64,000 nt of DNA from Egicoccus halophilus (GTDB lineage Bacteria; Actinomycetota; Nitriliruptoria; Nitriliruptorales; Nitriliruptoraceae). The DNA lies in the NCBI RefSeq assembly GCF_004300825.1, contig NZ_CP036250.1:310001-374000 (forward strand), written 5' to 3'. Made by a program: the position numbers and the translations under genes. Of this stretch, positions 42,302-51,413 are shown one piece after another. A model generated the notes under the pieces. That model was not told the DNA's origin and made no database searches. It saw only the letters and a list, made by a program, of their open reading frames with translations. Within the stretch, counting starts at the first letter, position 1; every line of letters starts with the position of its first letter.

Positions 42302-42985
42302 TCAGGTGCGGTCGGGCCGCGACCGTCGCAGCAGTCCGCCCTCGTCGTCGCCGAGCAACGCCTCGGTCGCCAGGTCGAGGAACAGTCCGTGGGCCGCGAC
42401 GCCCGGGATCAGCGCGAGTGCCACGTCGGTGACGGCCGGATCGGCGATCCCCGCAGGCATCCGGGCGTCCAGGATGGCGTTGCCGTTGTCGGTCCGGTAC
42501 GAGCGACCCTCGGCATCGGTCCGCTCGGTCAGTTCGAAGCCCCGCTCGGTCAGCACACGCCCCACCGGTCCGAGCGCGAAGGGGACCACCTCGACCGGGA
42601 CCGGGAACGTGTCACCGAGCCGGTCGACCAGCTTGTCCCGGGTGGCGATCACGACGAACCGGTCGGCGAGCGCAGCCACCACCTTCTCGCGCAGCAATGC
42701 GCCGCCACCGCCCTTGGTCAGCTCCAGCCCTGCGTCGAGCTCGTCGGCACCGTCGACCGCGAGGTCGAGCGCGTCGGTCGTCGCCACGTCGAGCAGACGG
42801 ATGCCCAGCTCGCGGCAACGTGTCGCCGTCGCCTCGGAGGTCGGGACCCCGGCGACGTCGAGTCCGCGTGCCGCCAGCGCATCGAGGAAGTACGCCACGG
42901 TGGACCCCGTGCCCAGGCCCAGTCGCATGCCGTCCTCGACCAGTTCCGCAGCCGCTTCGCCCGCGACCCGTTTCGCCGTGCTCAT
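42302..42985 (-). CDS. rpiA: Ribose-5-phosphate isomerase A
   Basis: Pentose phosphate enzyme interconverting ribose 5-phosphate and ribulose 5-phosphate, 227 residues. Motifs GLGTGSTV, DGADELD and KGGGGALLREK hold the phosphate-binding and catalytic residues. ATG with GGAG upstream. It is convergent with parB and 81 bases after the HAD gene. Actinobacteria more often have RpiB, so RpiA is worth noting. Confidence 0.94.
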   Translation of the reverse strand: MSTAKRVAGEAAAELVEDGMRLGLGTGSTVAYFLDALAARGLDVAGVPTSEATATRCRELGIRLLDVATTDALDLAVDGADELDAGLELTKGGGGALLREKVVAALADRFVVIATRDKLVDRLGDTFPVPVEVVPFALGPVGRVLTERGFELTERTDAEGRSYRTDNGNAILDARMPAGIADPAVTDVALALIPGVAAHGLFLDLATEALLGDDEGGLLRRSRPDRT

Positions 42986-43066
42986 GCCTGCTCCAACGCT
43001 CCGGACGCGCGCGGCGCCCGTCTCGGACGGCCGACGGCGTCGCCGACCGTGGTGACGTCGATCCGG

Positions 43067-43825
43067 TCAGCCGCGCCACTCCGCCAGCAGCAGTGGCAGC
43101 TCGCCCAGCCCTTCGAGCACCAGGTCGATGTCGAGGTCGTCGTCGGGCTCCTGCAGGTGTCCCCAGGGCCCGCGTCGCAGCCAACAGGTGCGCATGCCGA
43201 AGGCGGCCGCCGGGGTGACGTCGTTGTCGATGCGGTCGCCGACGTAGAGCACGTCCGAGGGCTCCGGGGCGTCCACCAGACGCAGCACCGAGGCGAAGAA
43301 CTCCGGGTCGGGCTTCTCGATCCCGAGTTCGTCGGAGGTCGCCAGCCGGTCGTGCGGCAGATCGAGCTGCTGCAACTGGGCGGTGCGGATCGCCGGCTGG
43401 TTGCCGGCCAACGCCACCTCGAACCCGAGGCTGCGCAGCTCGGCGAGGCAGGGCCGCACGTCGGGGTACAGATCCTGCTCCTGGAGCCCGCCGAGCCGGC
43501 GTTCGTGCTCATCGAGGAACTCTTCCCACACGATGTTCGGCGCCAGGTGCGGGAACACCACGTGGTGGTCCTCGCCCTGGCTGATCGCGGCACCGAGCAC
43601 CGCGGCGAACGTCAGCGGGGAGACGCCGAGCAGGTCGGCCCAGATCGACCACACCCGCGTCTCGTCGACGAGTACCTCGCCGATGTCGAACACCACGGTC
43701 CGCGGTGCGGGCCCGTCCGGGTCCGGCAGGGCGGCCGGCTCGAACTCGAGTTCGCGCAGGTGGTCTTCGACCTCGTCGGGCGGTGGCGCCGCCGACGGGT
43801 CGATCGGGATCTCGGAGGTCGTCAT
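43067..43825 (-). CDS. HAD-superfamily hydrolase
   Basis: A 252-residue phosphatase-like enzyme in a 4-base overlap with ddl. Motif I VVFDIGEVLVDE has Asp-Ile-Gly, the YihX-like variant; motif II is LAGNQ, motif III Lys lies in GIEKPDPEFF, and motif IV is VGDRIDND. The first 40 residues are an acidic extension. It probably acts on a small phosphorylated metabolite. The exact substrate is unknown. Confidence 0.85.
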   Translation of the reverse strand: MTTSEIPIDPSAAPPPDEVEDHLRELEFEPAALPDPDGPAPRTVVFDIGEVLVDETRVWSIWADLLGVSPLTFAAVLGAAISQGEDHHVVFPHLAPNIVWEEFLDEHERRLGGLQEQDLYPDVRPCLAELRSLGFEVALAGNQPAIRTAQLQQLDLPHDRLATSDELGIEKPDPEFFASVLRLVDAPEPSDVLYVGDRIDNDVTPAAAFGMRTCWLRRGPWGHLQEPDDDLDIDLVLEGLGELPLLLAEWRG

Positions 43826-44811
43826 CGCCCGCCCCCCGGCGCCTCGTCGACCGGGGCGGCGAGTGGCGCGTGCGTGCGTGGGCCGTCGCCGAGCGCCAGC
43901 CCCAGCAGTGTCTCGCACAGCGCGGCGAAGGGCAGCCCGTCCGCCTCGGCCGCCAGCGGCACCAGCGACGTGTCGGTCAGCCCGGGGCAGGTGTCGAGCT
44001 CGAGCAGCCAGGGGACGCCGTGCACGTCCACGATCAGGTCCGCCCGGGAGATGTGCCGCGCGCCGATCGCCTCGTAGGCGGCGACGGCGGCCTGCGCACA
44101 GGCCGCGGCGACGGGGTCCTCGAGGCGCGCGGGTGCATGGAACTCGGTCGCGCCGGCCGTGTAGCGCGCCGCGAAGTCGTAGGCGCCCTCCTTGGGACGG
44201 ATCTCGACCGCCGGTAGGGCGCGTCCGTCGAGCACGGTCACCGCCACCTCGGTGCCGGCGACGAACTGCTCGAGCAGTACGGCGTCGGCGTAGCTGAACG
44301 CCCCGACGATGGCCTGCGGCAGGGCCGCCGGGTCCTCGACGATGCTCAGGCCGAGCGACGATCCGCCGGTGGCCGGTTTGACGACGACCGGCGTCCCGAG
44401 CGCGTCCGCCAGGCGGTCCACCACCGCGACCGCGCCCATCTCCCGGAAGGCCTGCTGGGTCAGGGTGACCCCGCGCGGGGTGGCGATACCGGCACGTCGG
44501 TAGATGCCCTGCGCGATCGGCTTGTTCCAGGCCAGCGAGCTGGCGAGCACGTCCGGTCCGGTATAGGACAGGCCGACGAGTTCCAGCAGGGCCTGCACGG
44601 TCCCGTCCTCGCCGGCCGAGCCGTGCAACGTCAGGAAGGCGGCATCGAAGCCGCCGCGTTCGAGGACGTGGACGAGCTCTCCGTCGACGTCGACACGGGT
44701 CACGTCGTGGCCCCGGTCGGCCAGGGCATCGGCGACCCGGCTGCCCGAGCGCAGACTGACGTCGCGTTCGAGTGAGATTCCGCCGGACAGGACGGCGACG
44801 TTCGACGGCAC
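43822..44811 (-). CDS. ddl: D-alanine--D-alanine ligase
   Basis: ATP-grasp ligase for the cell wall dipeptide, 329 residues from GTG 44811 (GAGGAG upstream). VAVLSGGISLERDVSLRSG at the start, LHGSAGEDG, KPATGGSSLGLS (phosphate-binding) and ELDTCPGLTDTSLVP are characteristic. It lies 25 bases after an aminotransferase that might feed amino acid metabolism. Confidence 0.93.
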   Translation of the reverse strand: MPSNVAVLSGGISLERDVSLRSGSRVADALADRGHDVTRVDVDGELVHVLERGGFDAAFLTLHGSAGEDGTVQALLELVGLSYTGPDVLASSLAWNKPIAQGIYRRAGIATPRGVTLTQQAFREMGAVAVVDRLADALGTPVVVKPATGGSSLGLSIVEDPAALPQAIVGAFSYADAVLLEQFVAGTEVAVTVLDGRALPAVEIRPKEGAYDFAARYTAGATEFHAPARLEDPVAAACAQAAVAAYEAIGARHISRADLIVDVHGVPWLLELDTCPGLTDTSLVPLAAEADGLPFAALCETLLGLALGDGPRTHAPLAAPVDEAPGGGR

Positions 44812-44836
44812 GGGTGCTCTCCTCGTCGAGCAGGCG

Positions 44837-46126
44837 TCAGCCGAGCGCGCCGCGGCCCTCCTCGGGGCGCGACGCTGCGGCTGGGGCATGTGCACCGTAG
44901 ACGGCGCGCACCAGGTCGAGCTCGGTCGTGAGCAGCTCACCGAGCCGCTCGACCCCTTCCTCGATGCGTTCCACGCTCGGTTGCGAGAAGCACAGGCGCA
45001 GTTGGTCGCCGCCGGACCCGTCGGCGTAGAACCCCCGACCGGGCACGTAGGCGACCCGGTGGTTGATCGCCTTCGCCAACAGGTCCGACGTGTCGACCCC
45101 GGCCGGCACGGTCATCCACACGTAGAAGGCGCCCGACGGGCGGGTCCAGGTGATGCCGTCGGGCATGGTCGCGGCCAGCGCGCCGAGCATGGCTTCGGCC
45201 TTCTCCTGGTAGACGCCCCGGAAGCGTTTGACCTGCTCGCGCCACGGCTGGGTGGCGAGCCAGCGCTCCACGATCATCTGCGTCAACGTGGCCGGGCACA
45301 GGTCCGCGGCCTCGCGCAGGAGCACGAGCTTGTCGCGGATCGGGTGCGGCGCGGCGATCCAGCCGGTGCGCACGCCTGGCGCGAAGGTCTTGGACACCGT
45401 GCCCACGTACACGACCCGGTCGGGGACCAGCTGGCGGATGGACGGTTGGATCCGGCCGGCGAAGTCGAGCAGCCCGTACGGGTTGTCCTCGAGGATCAGC
45501 AGGTCGTGACGCTCGGCAAGCTCCGCCAGACGCTGGCGGCGCTCGAGGGACAACGACACGCCGCCGGGGTTCTGGTGGTTGGGGATCGTGTACAGCAGCT
45601 TGACGCGCCGCTGCTCCTGCGAGAGTCGGAGCAGCAGGTCCTCGAGCGCGTCGACCTGCATGCCCTCGGCGTCCATCGGGACGTGACGGACCTCGGCCTG
45701 ATGGCTCGCGAGCGCGCTGATGCCCCCGACGTAGGTCGGCCCCTCGGCGATCACGACGTCGCCGGGGTCGACGAAGCACTTCGCGATGAGCTCGAGCGCC
45801 TGCTGGCCGCCCGCGGTGACCACCAGGTCGTCGACGTGGGCCGGCACGTGTTCGTGCGCCATGACGTCCACGAGCTGTTCGCGCAGCTCCGGACGTCCCT
45901 GCCCGATCCCGTACTGCAGTGCGACCGCGCCGCTCTCACGGACGACCGCCGCGGCCACCGCCTCGGCCGCCTCGAGGTCCAGCGCCTCGACCGCCGGGTT
46001 GCCACCGGCGAACGAGACGATCTCCGGCCGGGCGGTCAGGGCGAACAGCGCCCGGATCGCCGAGGCGCTCATGCCCTGCACGCGTTCGGCGTAGCGGGAC
46101 AGGTAGGGGTCGGTGTCCAGCCGCAC
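44837..46126 (-). CDS. PLP-dependent aminotransferase, class I/II (LysN-like)
   Basis: A 429-residue enzyme from GTG 46126. The PLP Lys lies in VGTVSKTFAPGVRTGW, the cofactor-binding region in VTAGGQQALELI, and the N-term has FAGGNPAVEA. The overall pattern is like 2-aminoadipate or MocR-type aminotransferases. Substrate unknown; proximity to ddl makes an alanine-related role possible but unproven. Confidence 0.88.
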   Translation of the reverse strand: MRLDTDPYLSRYAERVQGMSASAIRALFALTARPEIVSFAGGNPAVEALDLEAAEAVAAAVVRESGAVALQYGIGQGRPELREQLVDVMAHEHVPAHVDDLVVTAGGQQALELIAKCFVDPGDVVIAEGPTYVGGISALASHQAEVRHVPMDAEGMQVDALEDLLLRLSQEQRRVKLLYTIPNHQNPGGVSLSLERRQRLAELAERHDLLILEDNPYGLLDFAGRIQPSIRQLVPDRVVYVGTVSKTFAPGVRTGWIAAPHPIRDKLVLLREAADLCPATLTQMIVERWLATQPWREQVKRFRGVYQEKAEAMLGALAATMPDGITWTRPSGAFYVWMTVPAGVDTSDLLAKAINHRVAYVPGRGFYADGSGGDQLRLCFSQPSVERIEEGVERLGELLTTELDLVRAVYGAHAPAAASRPEEGRGALG

Positions 46127-46283
46127 GCACGTCTTTCGGATCGTCGGCCCGGTCGGACCGTGCGGGCGCGTCTCCCCGGGTCCGGGGCGCGTGACCGGCG
46201 ATCTCGCGTGCTCGCCTGCCACGACGACGTCGCCGGTAGCATCGAGCGTAGCGAGCAGCTGGGAACGACATCGGGAGGCGGAC

Positions 46284-46439
46284 ATGACCGAGGTCCGGTT
46301 GGCTCCTCCGGCGACGCGTCACGTCGCGGCCGGGGGCTGGCGACGCGCCGCGGTGGGGCTGCTCGTCGGGGGCCTCGCCGGGGGGCTGGTCTCGCGGATG
46401 CTGCTCCCGGACGGACCGCGCCTGTCCCGGACGGAGTGA
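46284..46439 (+). CDS. Small single-helix membrane protein
   Basis: A 51-residue protein with GGGAGG seven bases before its ATG. It has one Gly-rich hydrophobic helix (about 22-38, AAVGLLVGGLAGGLVS) and is 6 bases before the GNAT gene. A longer frame starting at 46113 overlaps the divergent promoter and is not supported. Function unknown. Confidence 0.6.
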   Translation: MTEVRLAPPATRHVAAGGWRRAAVGLLVGGLAGGLVSRMLLPDGPRLSRTE

Positions 46440-46445
46440 GCCGGC

Positions 46446-47114
46446 GTGTCCCGTCGCGTGATGCCGCTGCACGGTGAGCTCGTCGAGGCGTTGCCGCCCG
46501 ACTGCCGGACGTGTCTGTTCTGGGAACTGGGTGCGCCCGGGCCTGTCACCGACGGCACCGACGGTGCGAGGGCGTGGACGGACCCGCTCACGCGCAAGCA
46601 GGCGTGGGTCTCGGCACTGGCCCACGAGGGCGCCACGGCCGGCCGGGTGGTGCAGGTCGACGGCGTGGTGGTGGCCCACGCGGTCTTCGGCCCCGCCGAG
46701 GCGTTCGCCGCGCCGGGGGTCACGGTGCCGCGGCCGGATCCGCGGGCGCTGCTGCTGGCCACCGTGCGGGTCCAGCCACCGTGGCGGGGCCTGGGCCTCG
46801 GACGGTTGCTGGTGCAGGCTGCGCTCAAGGAGGCGATCCGGCTCGACCGGCCGGCCGTGGAGGCGTACGGCGACCGTCGCTGGCGCGAACGTCGGTGCCT
46901 GCTGCCCGCCACCTGGTTGCTGCACGAGGGGTTCGCGGTGCACGGCGAGCATCCCCGCACGCCGCTGCTGCGGATCGACGCCCGACGCACGGCGCGGTGG
47001 GCCGAGTCGCTCGAGCACGCCCTCGAGGAGATGCTGGCCCATCTCCCGCGACGCGTGCGGGCCCCGGTGCCCGTGCCGACGGCCTCCGCGTCGGGAGCGG
47101 ACCGGGAGCCGTAG
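46446..47114 (+). CDS. GNAT-family N-acetyltransferase
   Basis: A 222-residue protein with an N-terminal CRTCLFWE motif and the acetyl-CoA loop VQPPWRGLGLGRLL (about 108-121). Relatives with this Cys motif lie next to parB and thioredoxin genes in other actinobacteria. The acceptor is unknown. The C-terminal region is basic. Confidence 0.8.
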   Translation: MSRRVMPLHGELVEALPPDCRTCLFWELGAPGPVTDGTDGARAWTDPLTRKQAWVSALAHEGATAGRVVQVDGVVVAHAVFGPAEAFAAPGVTVPRPDPRALLLATVRVQPPWRGLGLGRLLVQAALKEAIRLDRPAVEAYGDRRWRERRCLLPATWLLHEGFAVHGEHPRTPLLRIDARRTARWAESLEHALEEMLAHLPRRVRAPVPVPTASASGADREP

Positions 47115-47195
47115 CGGGCTACCCTGCCTGGTTCCTCCCGGTGCCGTCGACGCGACGCATCCGGCCACCTCCCTGCCCGCTCCGGGGGTCGACGC

Positions 47196-48407
47196 GTGCG
47201 TGCCTACCGCGACCTGCTCGCTCATCCCGAGGCCCGTTGGCCGCTGATCACCTCGACGGTGTCGCGGCTGACCCCCGGGATGATCGCGTTGGCGCTCGTG
47301 CTGCTGCTGCGGGGGTCGGGCTACGGCTTCGCCGCGGCAGGCCTGGTGACCTCCGCACACCAGGTCGGTGTCGGGGTCGGTGCGCCGGTGCAGGGTCGGC
47401 TCGCCGACCGGGTCGGTCAGTCCCGGCTGCTGGTGCCCGACGCGGTGCTCTACGCCGCCGGCACGTTCGCGCTCGCGATCCTGGCCGGTCGGGGGTCGGG
47501 GGTCGGGCTGCTCGTCGGCATCGCGGTGGTCACGGGCCTGTTCTTCCCGCCGGTCACGGCATGCTCCCGTGTGCTGCTGTCGCGACTGTTCCCGACCGGA
47601 CGTGGGCGCGAGACGGCGTTCGCGGTGTCGTCGATCGCCGTCGAGCTCGGGTTCGTGCTCGGTCCGCTCGTCGCGGCCGCCCTCGACGTCCGCTACGGCG
47701 GTGGGGTCGCCGTCGCCGCGGCCGGTGGTATCGCGATGGTGGGAGCGCTCGGCTATGCCGCCACGGGTGCGGCCCGGCGCGTGCCGCCGCGGGACCCGGG
47801 GGTCGCGGTCGGCGGCGCCCTGCGCTCGCCGGGTGTGCGCGTGATGGTGCTGGCCTTCGCCTGCATGGCCGTCGTCTTCGGCGTCATCGACATCGTCGTG
47901 CCGGCGGTCGCGGAGCTGGCCGGCTCGCCGCAGTCGGCCGGAGGTCTGCTCGCCGCACTGGCCGGCGGCAGCCTCCTCGGCGGGCTGGTGTACGGCGCCC
48001 GCTCGTGGCCGGGCAGCCTGCCGCAGCGGCTGCGTGTCCTGGTGGTGGTGCTCGCGGTCGGCCTGGCGTTGCTGCCGACCGCGCTGGGCTCGTTGCCGGG
48101 GTTCGCCGTCGCGTTGTTCCTCGGTGGGCTGTTCCTGGCCCCCACGACCATCTGCGCGTTCCAGCTGATCGACGACCTGGCCATGCCCGGTACGCAGACC
48201 GAGGCGCAGTCGTGGACCCAGTCGGGCGTCGTGTTCGGCGTCGCTGCGGGAGCCGCCCTGTCCGGGCTGGCGGTCGACGTGCGCGGACCGGCACTGGCAC
48301 TGCTCGGTGGCGCCGCGTGCGTGGGCCTCGGTGCCGTGATCATCAACGCCCGCGCCGCGCGGCTGCATCCGCCCCTGCCGGCACCCGTCGAGGGCGCCGG
48401 CCGCTGA
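47196..48407 (+). CDS. Major facilitator superfamily transporter
   Basis: A 403-residue membrane protein with about 12 helices and an MFS loop GRLADRVGQSRLL between helices 2 and 3. It belongs to the drug/sugar-efflux-like group, but the substrate cannot be inferred. Its stop is directly adjacent to the stop of the convergent amidase. TACCCT at 47118 may be its -10 box. Confidence 0.88.
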   Translation: MRAYRDLLAHPEARWPLITSTVSRLTPGMIALALVLLLRGSGYGFAAAGLVTSAHQVGVGVGAPVQGRLADRVGQSRLLVPDAVLYAAGTFALAILAGRGSGVGLLVGIAVVTGLFFPPVTACSRVLLSRLFPTGRGRETAFAVSSIAVELGFVLGPLVAAALDVRYGGGVAVAAAGGIAMVGALGYAATGAARRVPPRDPGVAVGGALRSPGVRVMVLAFACMAVVFGVIDIVVPAVAELAGSPQSAGGLLAALAGGSLLGGLVYGARSWPGSLPQRLRVLVVVLAVGLALLPTALGSLPGFAVALFLGGLFLAPTTICAFQLIDDLAMPGTQTEAQSWTQSGVVFGVAAGAALSGLAVDVRGPALALLGGAACVGLGAVIINARAARLHPPLPAPVEGAGR

Positions 48408-49490
48408 TCACGCCGCCACGGGCTCGCGTGCACCGGTGAGGAACTCGACCAGGGCGTCCACGAGCGCCGAGGCCAGCTCCCGCTGGTAGCCGGGATCCGC
48501 CAGGGCGCGACCCTCCTCGGGGTGGGTCAGGAAGCCGGGCTCGACGAGCACGGCCGGTGCCTTGGACTCGCGCAGCAGGGCGGTCGTCGAGGGGTGCGTG
48601 CGACAGTTCAGCGTCCCGGTCACCTCGACCACCCGGTCGACGGCCAGTTGCGCCAACCGGCGCCCGCGCTCGGAGACGGCGCCCTGGTGACCGAAGTAGT
48701 AGGCAGCCGCACCCCGTGCAGCCGGGGAGCCGAGCCCGTTGCAGTGGATCGAGAGGATCGCCTCGACGTCCTCGCGGTTGGCGTGCTGCGCCCGGTCCGA
48801 CGGAGTGGGTGAGGTCGCCGGGCCACGCGCCAGGACCACGTGGGCGCCGAGCGCGGCGAGCCGTCCCTCGACCAGCGTGGCGATCGCCCAGGTGACCTGG
48901 TGCTCCTCGACCCCGTCGGGGTTGCGGAAGCCGGGCAGCTCGGGACTGTGGCCGGCGTCGACCATGACGCGCACACCGGCGACGGAGTGTCGCGGGGCGT
49001 TGCGCAGCTGTTCGCGCTCACGGACGGCGTAGGCCGGGGCCTCCTGGTGGCGGCGGTAGAGCCGGCGCAGCAGGTCGACGGTGTCGGGGCCGGCGATGCC
49101 GTCGTTGTTCAACCCGACGTTGAGTTGGAAGTCCCGGACGGCCTCGAAGGTCTGCATGCCGTACAGGCCGTCCTCGTAGCCGGCGTCGAACCCGAGCTGG
49201 TTGAGGCGACGTTGCAGGTCGCGGACGTCGTCGCCCTGCAGGACGGGGCGTTTGACGTAGAGCATCCGGTCCCCGAGCCGCCAGGAGGCCCCGACCAGCG
49301 CGTGCCAGGTGTCAGGGCCGACCATGCCGTCCGCCGGCAGCCCGCGCTGCTGCTGGAAGGCGCGGACGGCCGCGAGGGTGGTGGCGTCGAACACGCCCCG
49401 GTCGTCGTCGCAGGGCAGGCCGAGGTCGCCGAGGCGCTGTTGCACGTCCTCGACCTCGGGGCCGGCGGATCCGAGTTGGATGAGTTCCAT
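48408..49490 (-). CDS. cwlM: CwlM-like N-acetylmuramoyl-L-alanine amidase
   Basis: A 360-residue protein with two peptidoglycan-binding domains (about 5-65 and 82-142) followed by an Amidase_3 domain. The zinc and catalytic residues His181, Glu195/196, His249 and Glu317 are all present. There is no signal peptide, so it should be cytosolic, as is mycobacterial CwlM, a regulator of MurA phosphorylated by PknB. Synteny with trxA-trxB and parB supports the CwlM identity. TACCCT lies 11 bases before ATG, so the leader is very short. Confidence 0.9.
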   Translation of the reverse strand: MELIQLGSAGPEVEDVQQRLGDLGLPCDDDRGVFDATTLAAVRAFQQQRGLPADGMVGPDTWHALVGASWRLGDRMLYVKRPVLQGDDVRDLQRRLNQLGFDAGYEDGLYGMQTFEAVRDFQLNVGLNNDGIAGPDTVDLLRRLYRRHQEAPAYAVREREQLRNAPRHSVAGVRVMVDAGHSPELPGFRNPDGVEEHQVTWAIATLVEGRLAALGAHVVLARGPATSPTPSDRAQHANREDVEAILSIHCNGLGSPAARGAAAYYFGHQGAVSERGRRLAQLAVDRVVEVTGTLNCRTHPSTTALLRESKAPAVLVEPGFLTHPEEGRALADPGYQRELASALVDALVEFLTGAREPVAA

Positions 49491-49619
49491 GGGAGCGCGT
49501 AAGGGTAGGGGGTCCGAGCACCCCGTCGGTCACGTCCGCGGAGACGTCCCGGGGTGCGCGCCGGGGGGTGGCCGGCTTGGATGCGCGCGCCGGCTGGCCG
49601 AGAGAGCGGACGCGACGTC

Positions 49620-50222
49620 ATGGAGCAGGCGCTGGTCTACCTCGGGACCGTCACGTTCGCGGTGACGGGCGCGCTGGCGGCGGTACGCAAGCGCTTCGAC
49701 GTGGTCGGGGTCGTGGTGCTCGCCACGGTGACGGCGGTGGGGGGCGGTTCCATCCGCGACGTCGTGGCCGGCATCGTGCCGCCAGCGTCGCTGCGCGACG
49801 AGACCCTGTTGTGGCTGGTGGTCGCGAGCGGCCTGGCGGTGTTCGCCCTCCATCGTTTCGTGCCCACGGGGCGCACGCTGTACGTGTTCGACACCATCAG
49901 CCTCGGTCTGTTCGCCGCGCTGGGTGCCGAGCGAGGTGTCGCCGTGGACTTCGGCTTCTGGGGCACCGTCTTCGCCGGTGCCGTCAGCGGTGTGGGCGGG
50001 GGCGTCATCCGCGACGTGCTCACCGGGGAGGTACCGGGTGTGCTGTACCGCTCGGGCGACTTCTACGCCACGGCCGCAGCCGCAGGTGCCGCCGTCAGCT
50101 ACCTGCTGCAGCCGGCCGGGGCGACGGTCGCCCTGGTCGCGGGGGCCGTGGTGACGGTCGGCGTCCGTGTCGGCAGTCGTCTGGTGGGGCTGGAGCTGCC
50201 CGTCCCGCGAACGGAGGCCTGA
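49620..50222 (+). CDS. TRIC-type cation channel / UPF0126 family membrane protein
   Basis: A 200-residue protein with six to seven helices and two repeated halves, each carrying a Gly-rich turn followed by Ile-Arg-Asp: VGGGSIRDVVAG and VGGGVIRDVLTG. This is the YicG/TRIC hallmark, a monovalent cation channel. ATG 49620 was chosen over an upstream in-frame ATG because the helix starts right after it. Confidence 0.9.
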   Translation: MEQALVYLGTVTFAVTGALAAVRKRFDVVGVVVLATVTAVGGGSIRDVVAGIVPPASLRDETLLWLVVASGLAVFALHRFVPTGRTLYVFDTISLGLFAALGAERGVAVDFGFWGTVFAGAVSGVGGGVIRDVLTGEVPGVLYRSGDFYATAAAAGAAVSYLLQPAGATVALVAGAVVTVGVRVGSRLVGLELPVPRTEA

Positions 50223-50250
50223 GCGCCGCGCGGGCGGGCCTTCGCCGCGT

Positions 50251-50883
50251 TCAACCCTCGCGGACCCACACGCCGTCCTCGGCCCGGGAGAAGCCGACCT
50301 GGTCGAGGTAGCGCGCGTGGTCGTCGGTCGGCGCCGTCGTGGTCACCCGACGCACTCCTCGCGAGGTGAAGGCGTCCGACTCGATCCACACGAACCGACC
50401 CGGACGCAGGTCACGGTGCTCGGCAGTGACGTAGTCGAGCACGACCCGGGCCTCGTGGCCCGTGACCTCGGCCAGCACCACCCCGACCGGGACGGCGTCG
50501 CGCAGGACGAGCAGCGCCAGCTGCTCCGGACGGATCCCGGGGAAGTCGGGCTGGAACCGGCGTGCGTCCTCGGCGTGGAAGTCCACGAATCGGCGCAGGA
50601 CGGGCGAGTCGGGCGACACCTCGACGGCCTCGAACCAGGCGTCGGTCGCGCGGGCGCGCAGCATCCGGCGGAGATGGAACACGTGGATGAAGACGATCGC
50701 CCCGTTGGCGATCGCGATGGGGTACGCCTCGATGAGCAGGCCGTAGGCCGTGAACGTGATCGCGCCGGCGAGGCCGATGACGCGCAGGCGCAGGACCGAC
50801 GTCATGAGCAGGCTGACGACGATCAGGGCCGAGGCGAGATAACCGAGCAACTCGTAGAGCAGTGCGGGGTCCACGACGGGCAT
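50251..50883 (-). CDS. YgjV-like membrane protein fused to a GNAT-like domain
   Basis: A 210-residue protein. Residues 1-75 have three helices resembling the YgjV family (LLGYLASALIVVSLLMTSVLRLRVIG). The C-terminal 120 residues look like a GNAT fold, with VLAEVTGHEARVVLDYV and the ending YLDQVGFSR. The two-domain arrangement is not one I can name. No enzymatic substrate is evident. Confidence 0.7.
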   Translation of the reverse strand: MPVVDPALLYELLGYLASALIVVSLLMTSVLRLRVIGLAGAITFTAYGLLIEAYPIAIANGAIVFIHVFHLRRMLRARATDAWFEAVEVSPDSPVLRRFVDFHAEDARRFQPDFPGIRPEQLALLVLRDAVPVGVVLAEVTGHEARVVLDYVTAEHRDLRPGRFVWIESDAFTSRGVRRVTTTAPTDDHARYLDQVGFSRAEDGVWVREG

Positions 50884-50907
50884 CCTGGGTGGTCGGTGCG
50901 GGCAGTC

Positions 50908-50939
50908 GACTGCCCCGGACCGTTGGATCCGGGGCAGTC
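50908..50939 (-). terminator. Terminator of the trxB-trxA operon
   Basis: Perfect 12-base arms GACTGCCCCGGA and TCCGGGGCAGTC with an 8-base loop lie 77 bases after the trxA stop. Confidence 0.7.
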
Positions 50940-51015
50940 CACGACACGTGCGTCAGGCCGCGTGCCCGGTGGTGCGCACGCGCAGCCGAGCGGGCACGAG
51001 CCGGCCGCGTACGAC

Positions 51016-51339
51016 TCAGCCGACGTAGTCGGAGAGGTCGGCGAGCAGCGCGGACTTGGGCTTGGCGCCGACGATGCGCTTGTCGGGCTGGCCGCCCTTG
51101 AAGACCATCAGGGTCGGGATCGACATCACGCCGTACTCGCGCGCGGTGCCCGGGTTCTCGTCCACGTTGAGCTTGAGGACCTTCAGCTGGCCACCGTGCT
51201 CGTCGGCGATCTCGTCCACGATCGGACCGACCATGCGGCAGGGGCCGCACCACTCGGCCCAGAAGTCGACCAGGACCGGCGCGTCGGCGTCGAGTACCTC
51301 GGTCTTCCACTCACCATCGGTGACGGGGGTGGCACCCAT
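51016..51339 (-). CDS. trxA: Thioredoxin
   Basis: A 107-residue cytosolic thioredoxin with WCGPC (Cys31, Cys34) and cis-Pro in SIPTLMVF. It receives electrons from the TrxB encoded 74 bases upstream. ATG with AAGGA before it. Confidence 0.97.
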   Translation of the reverse strand: MGATPVTDGEWKTEVLDADAPVLVDFWAEWCGPCRMVGPIVDEIADEHGGQLKVLKLNVDENPGTAREYGVMSIPTLMVFKGGQPDKRIVGAKPKSALLADLSDYVG

Positions 51340-51413
51340 TGTCGTGTGTCCTTCGTCTCGGTGTCGGTTGTTCGTCTGCGAGGAGAACGTGTCGACCCCG
51401 GCGGCTATTCCGC

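Noticed and set aside
43690-43710. Loss of the second Asp in HAD motif I
   Set aside because: DIG-type motif I is a known variant (YihX-like), and the other motifs are intact.
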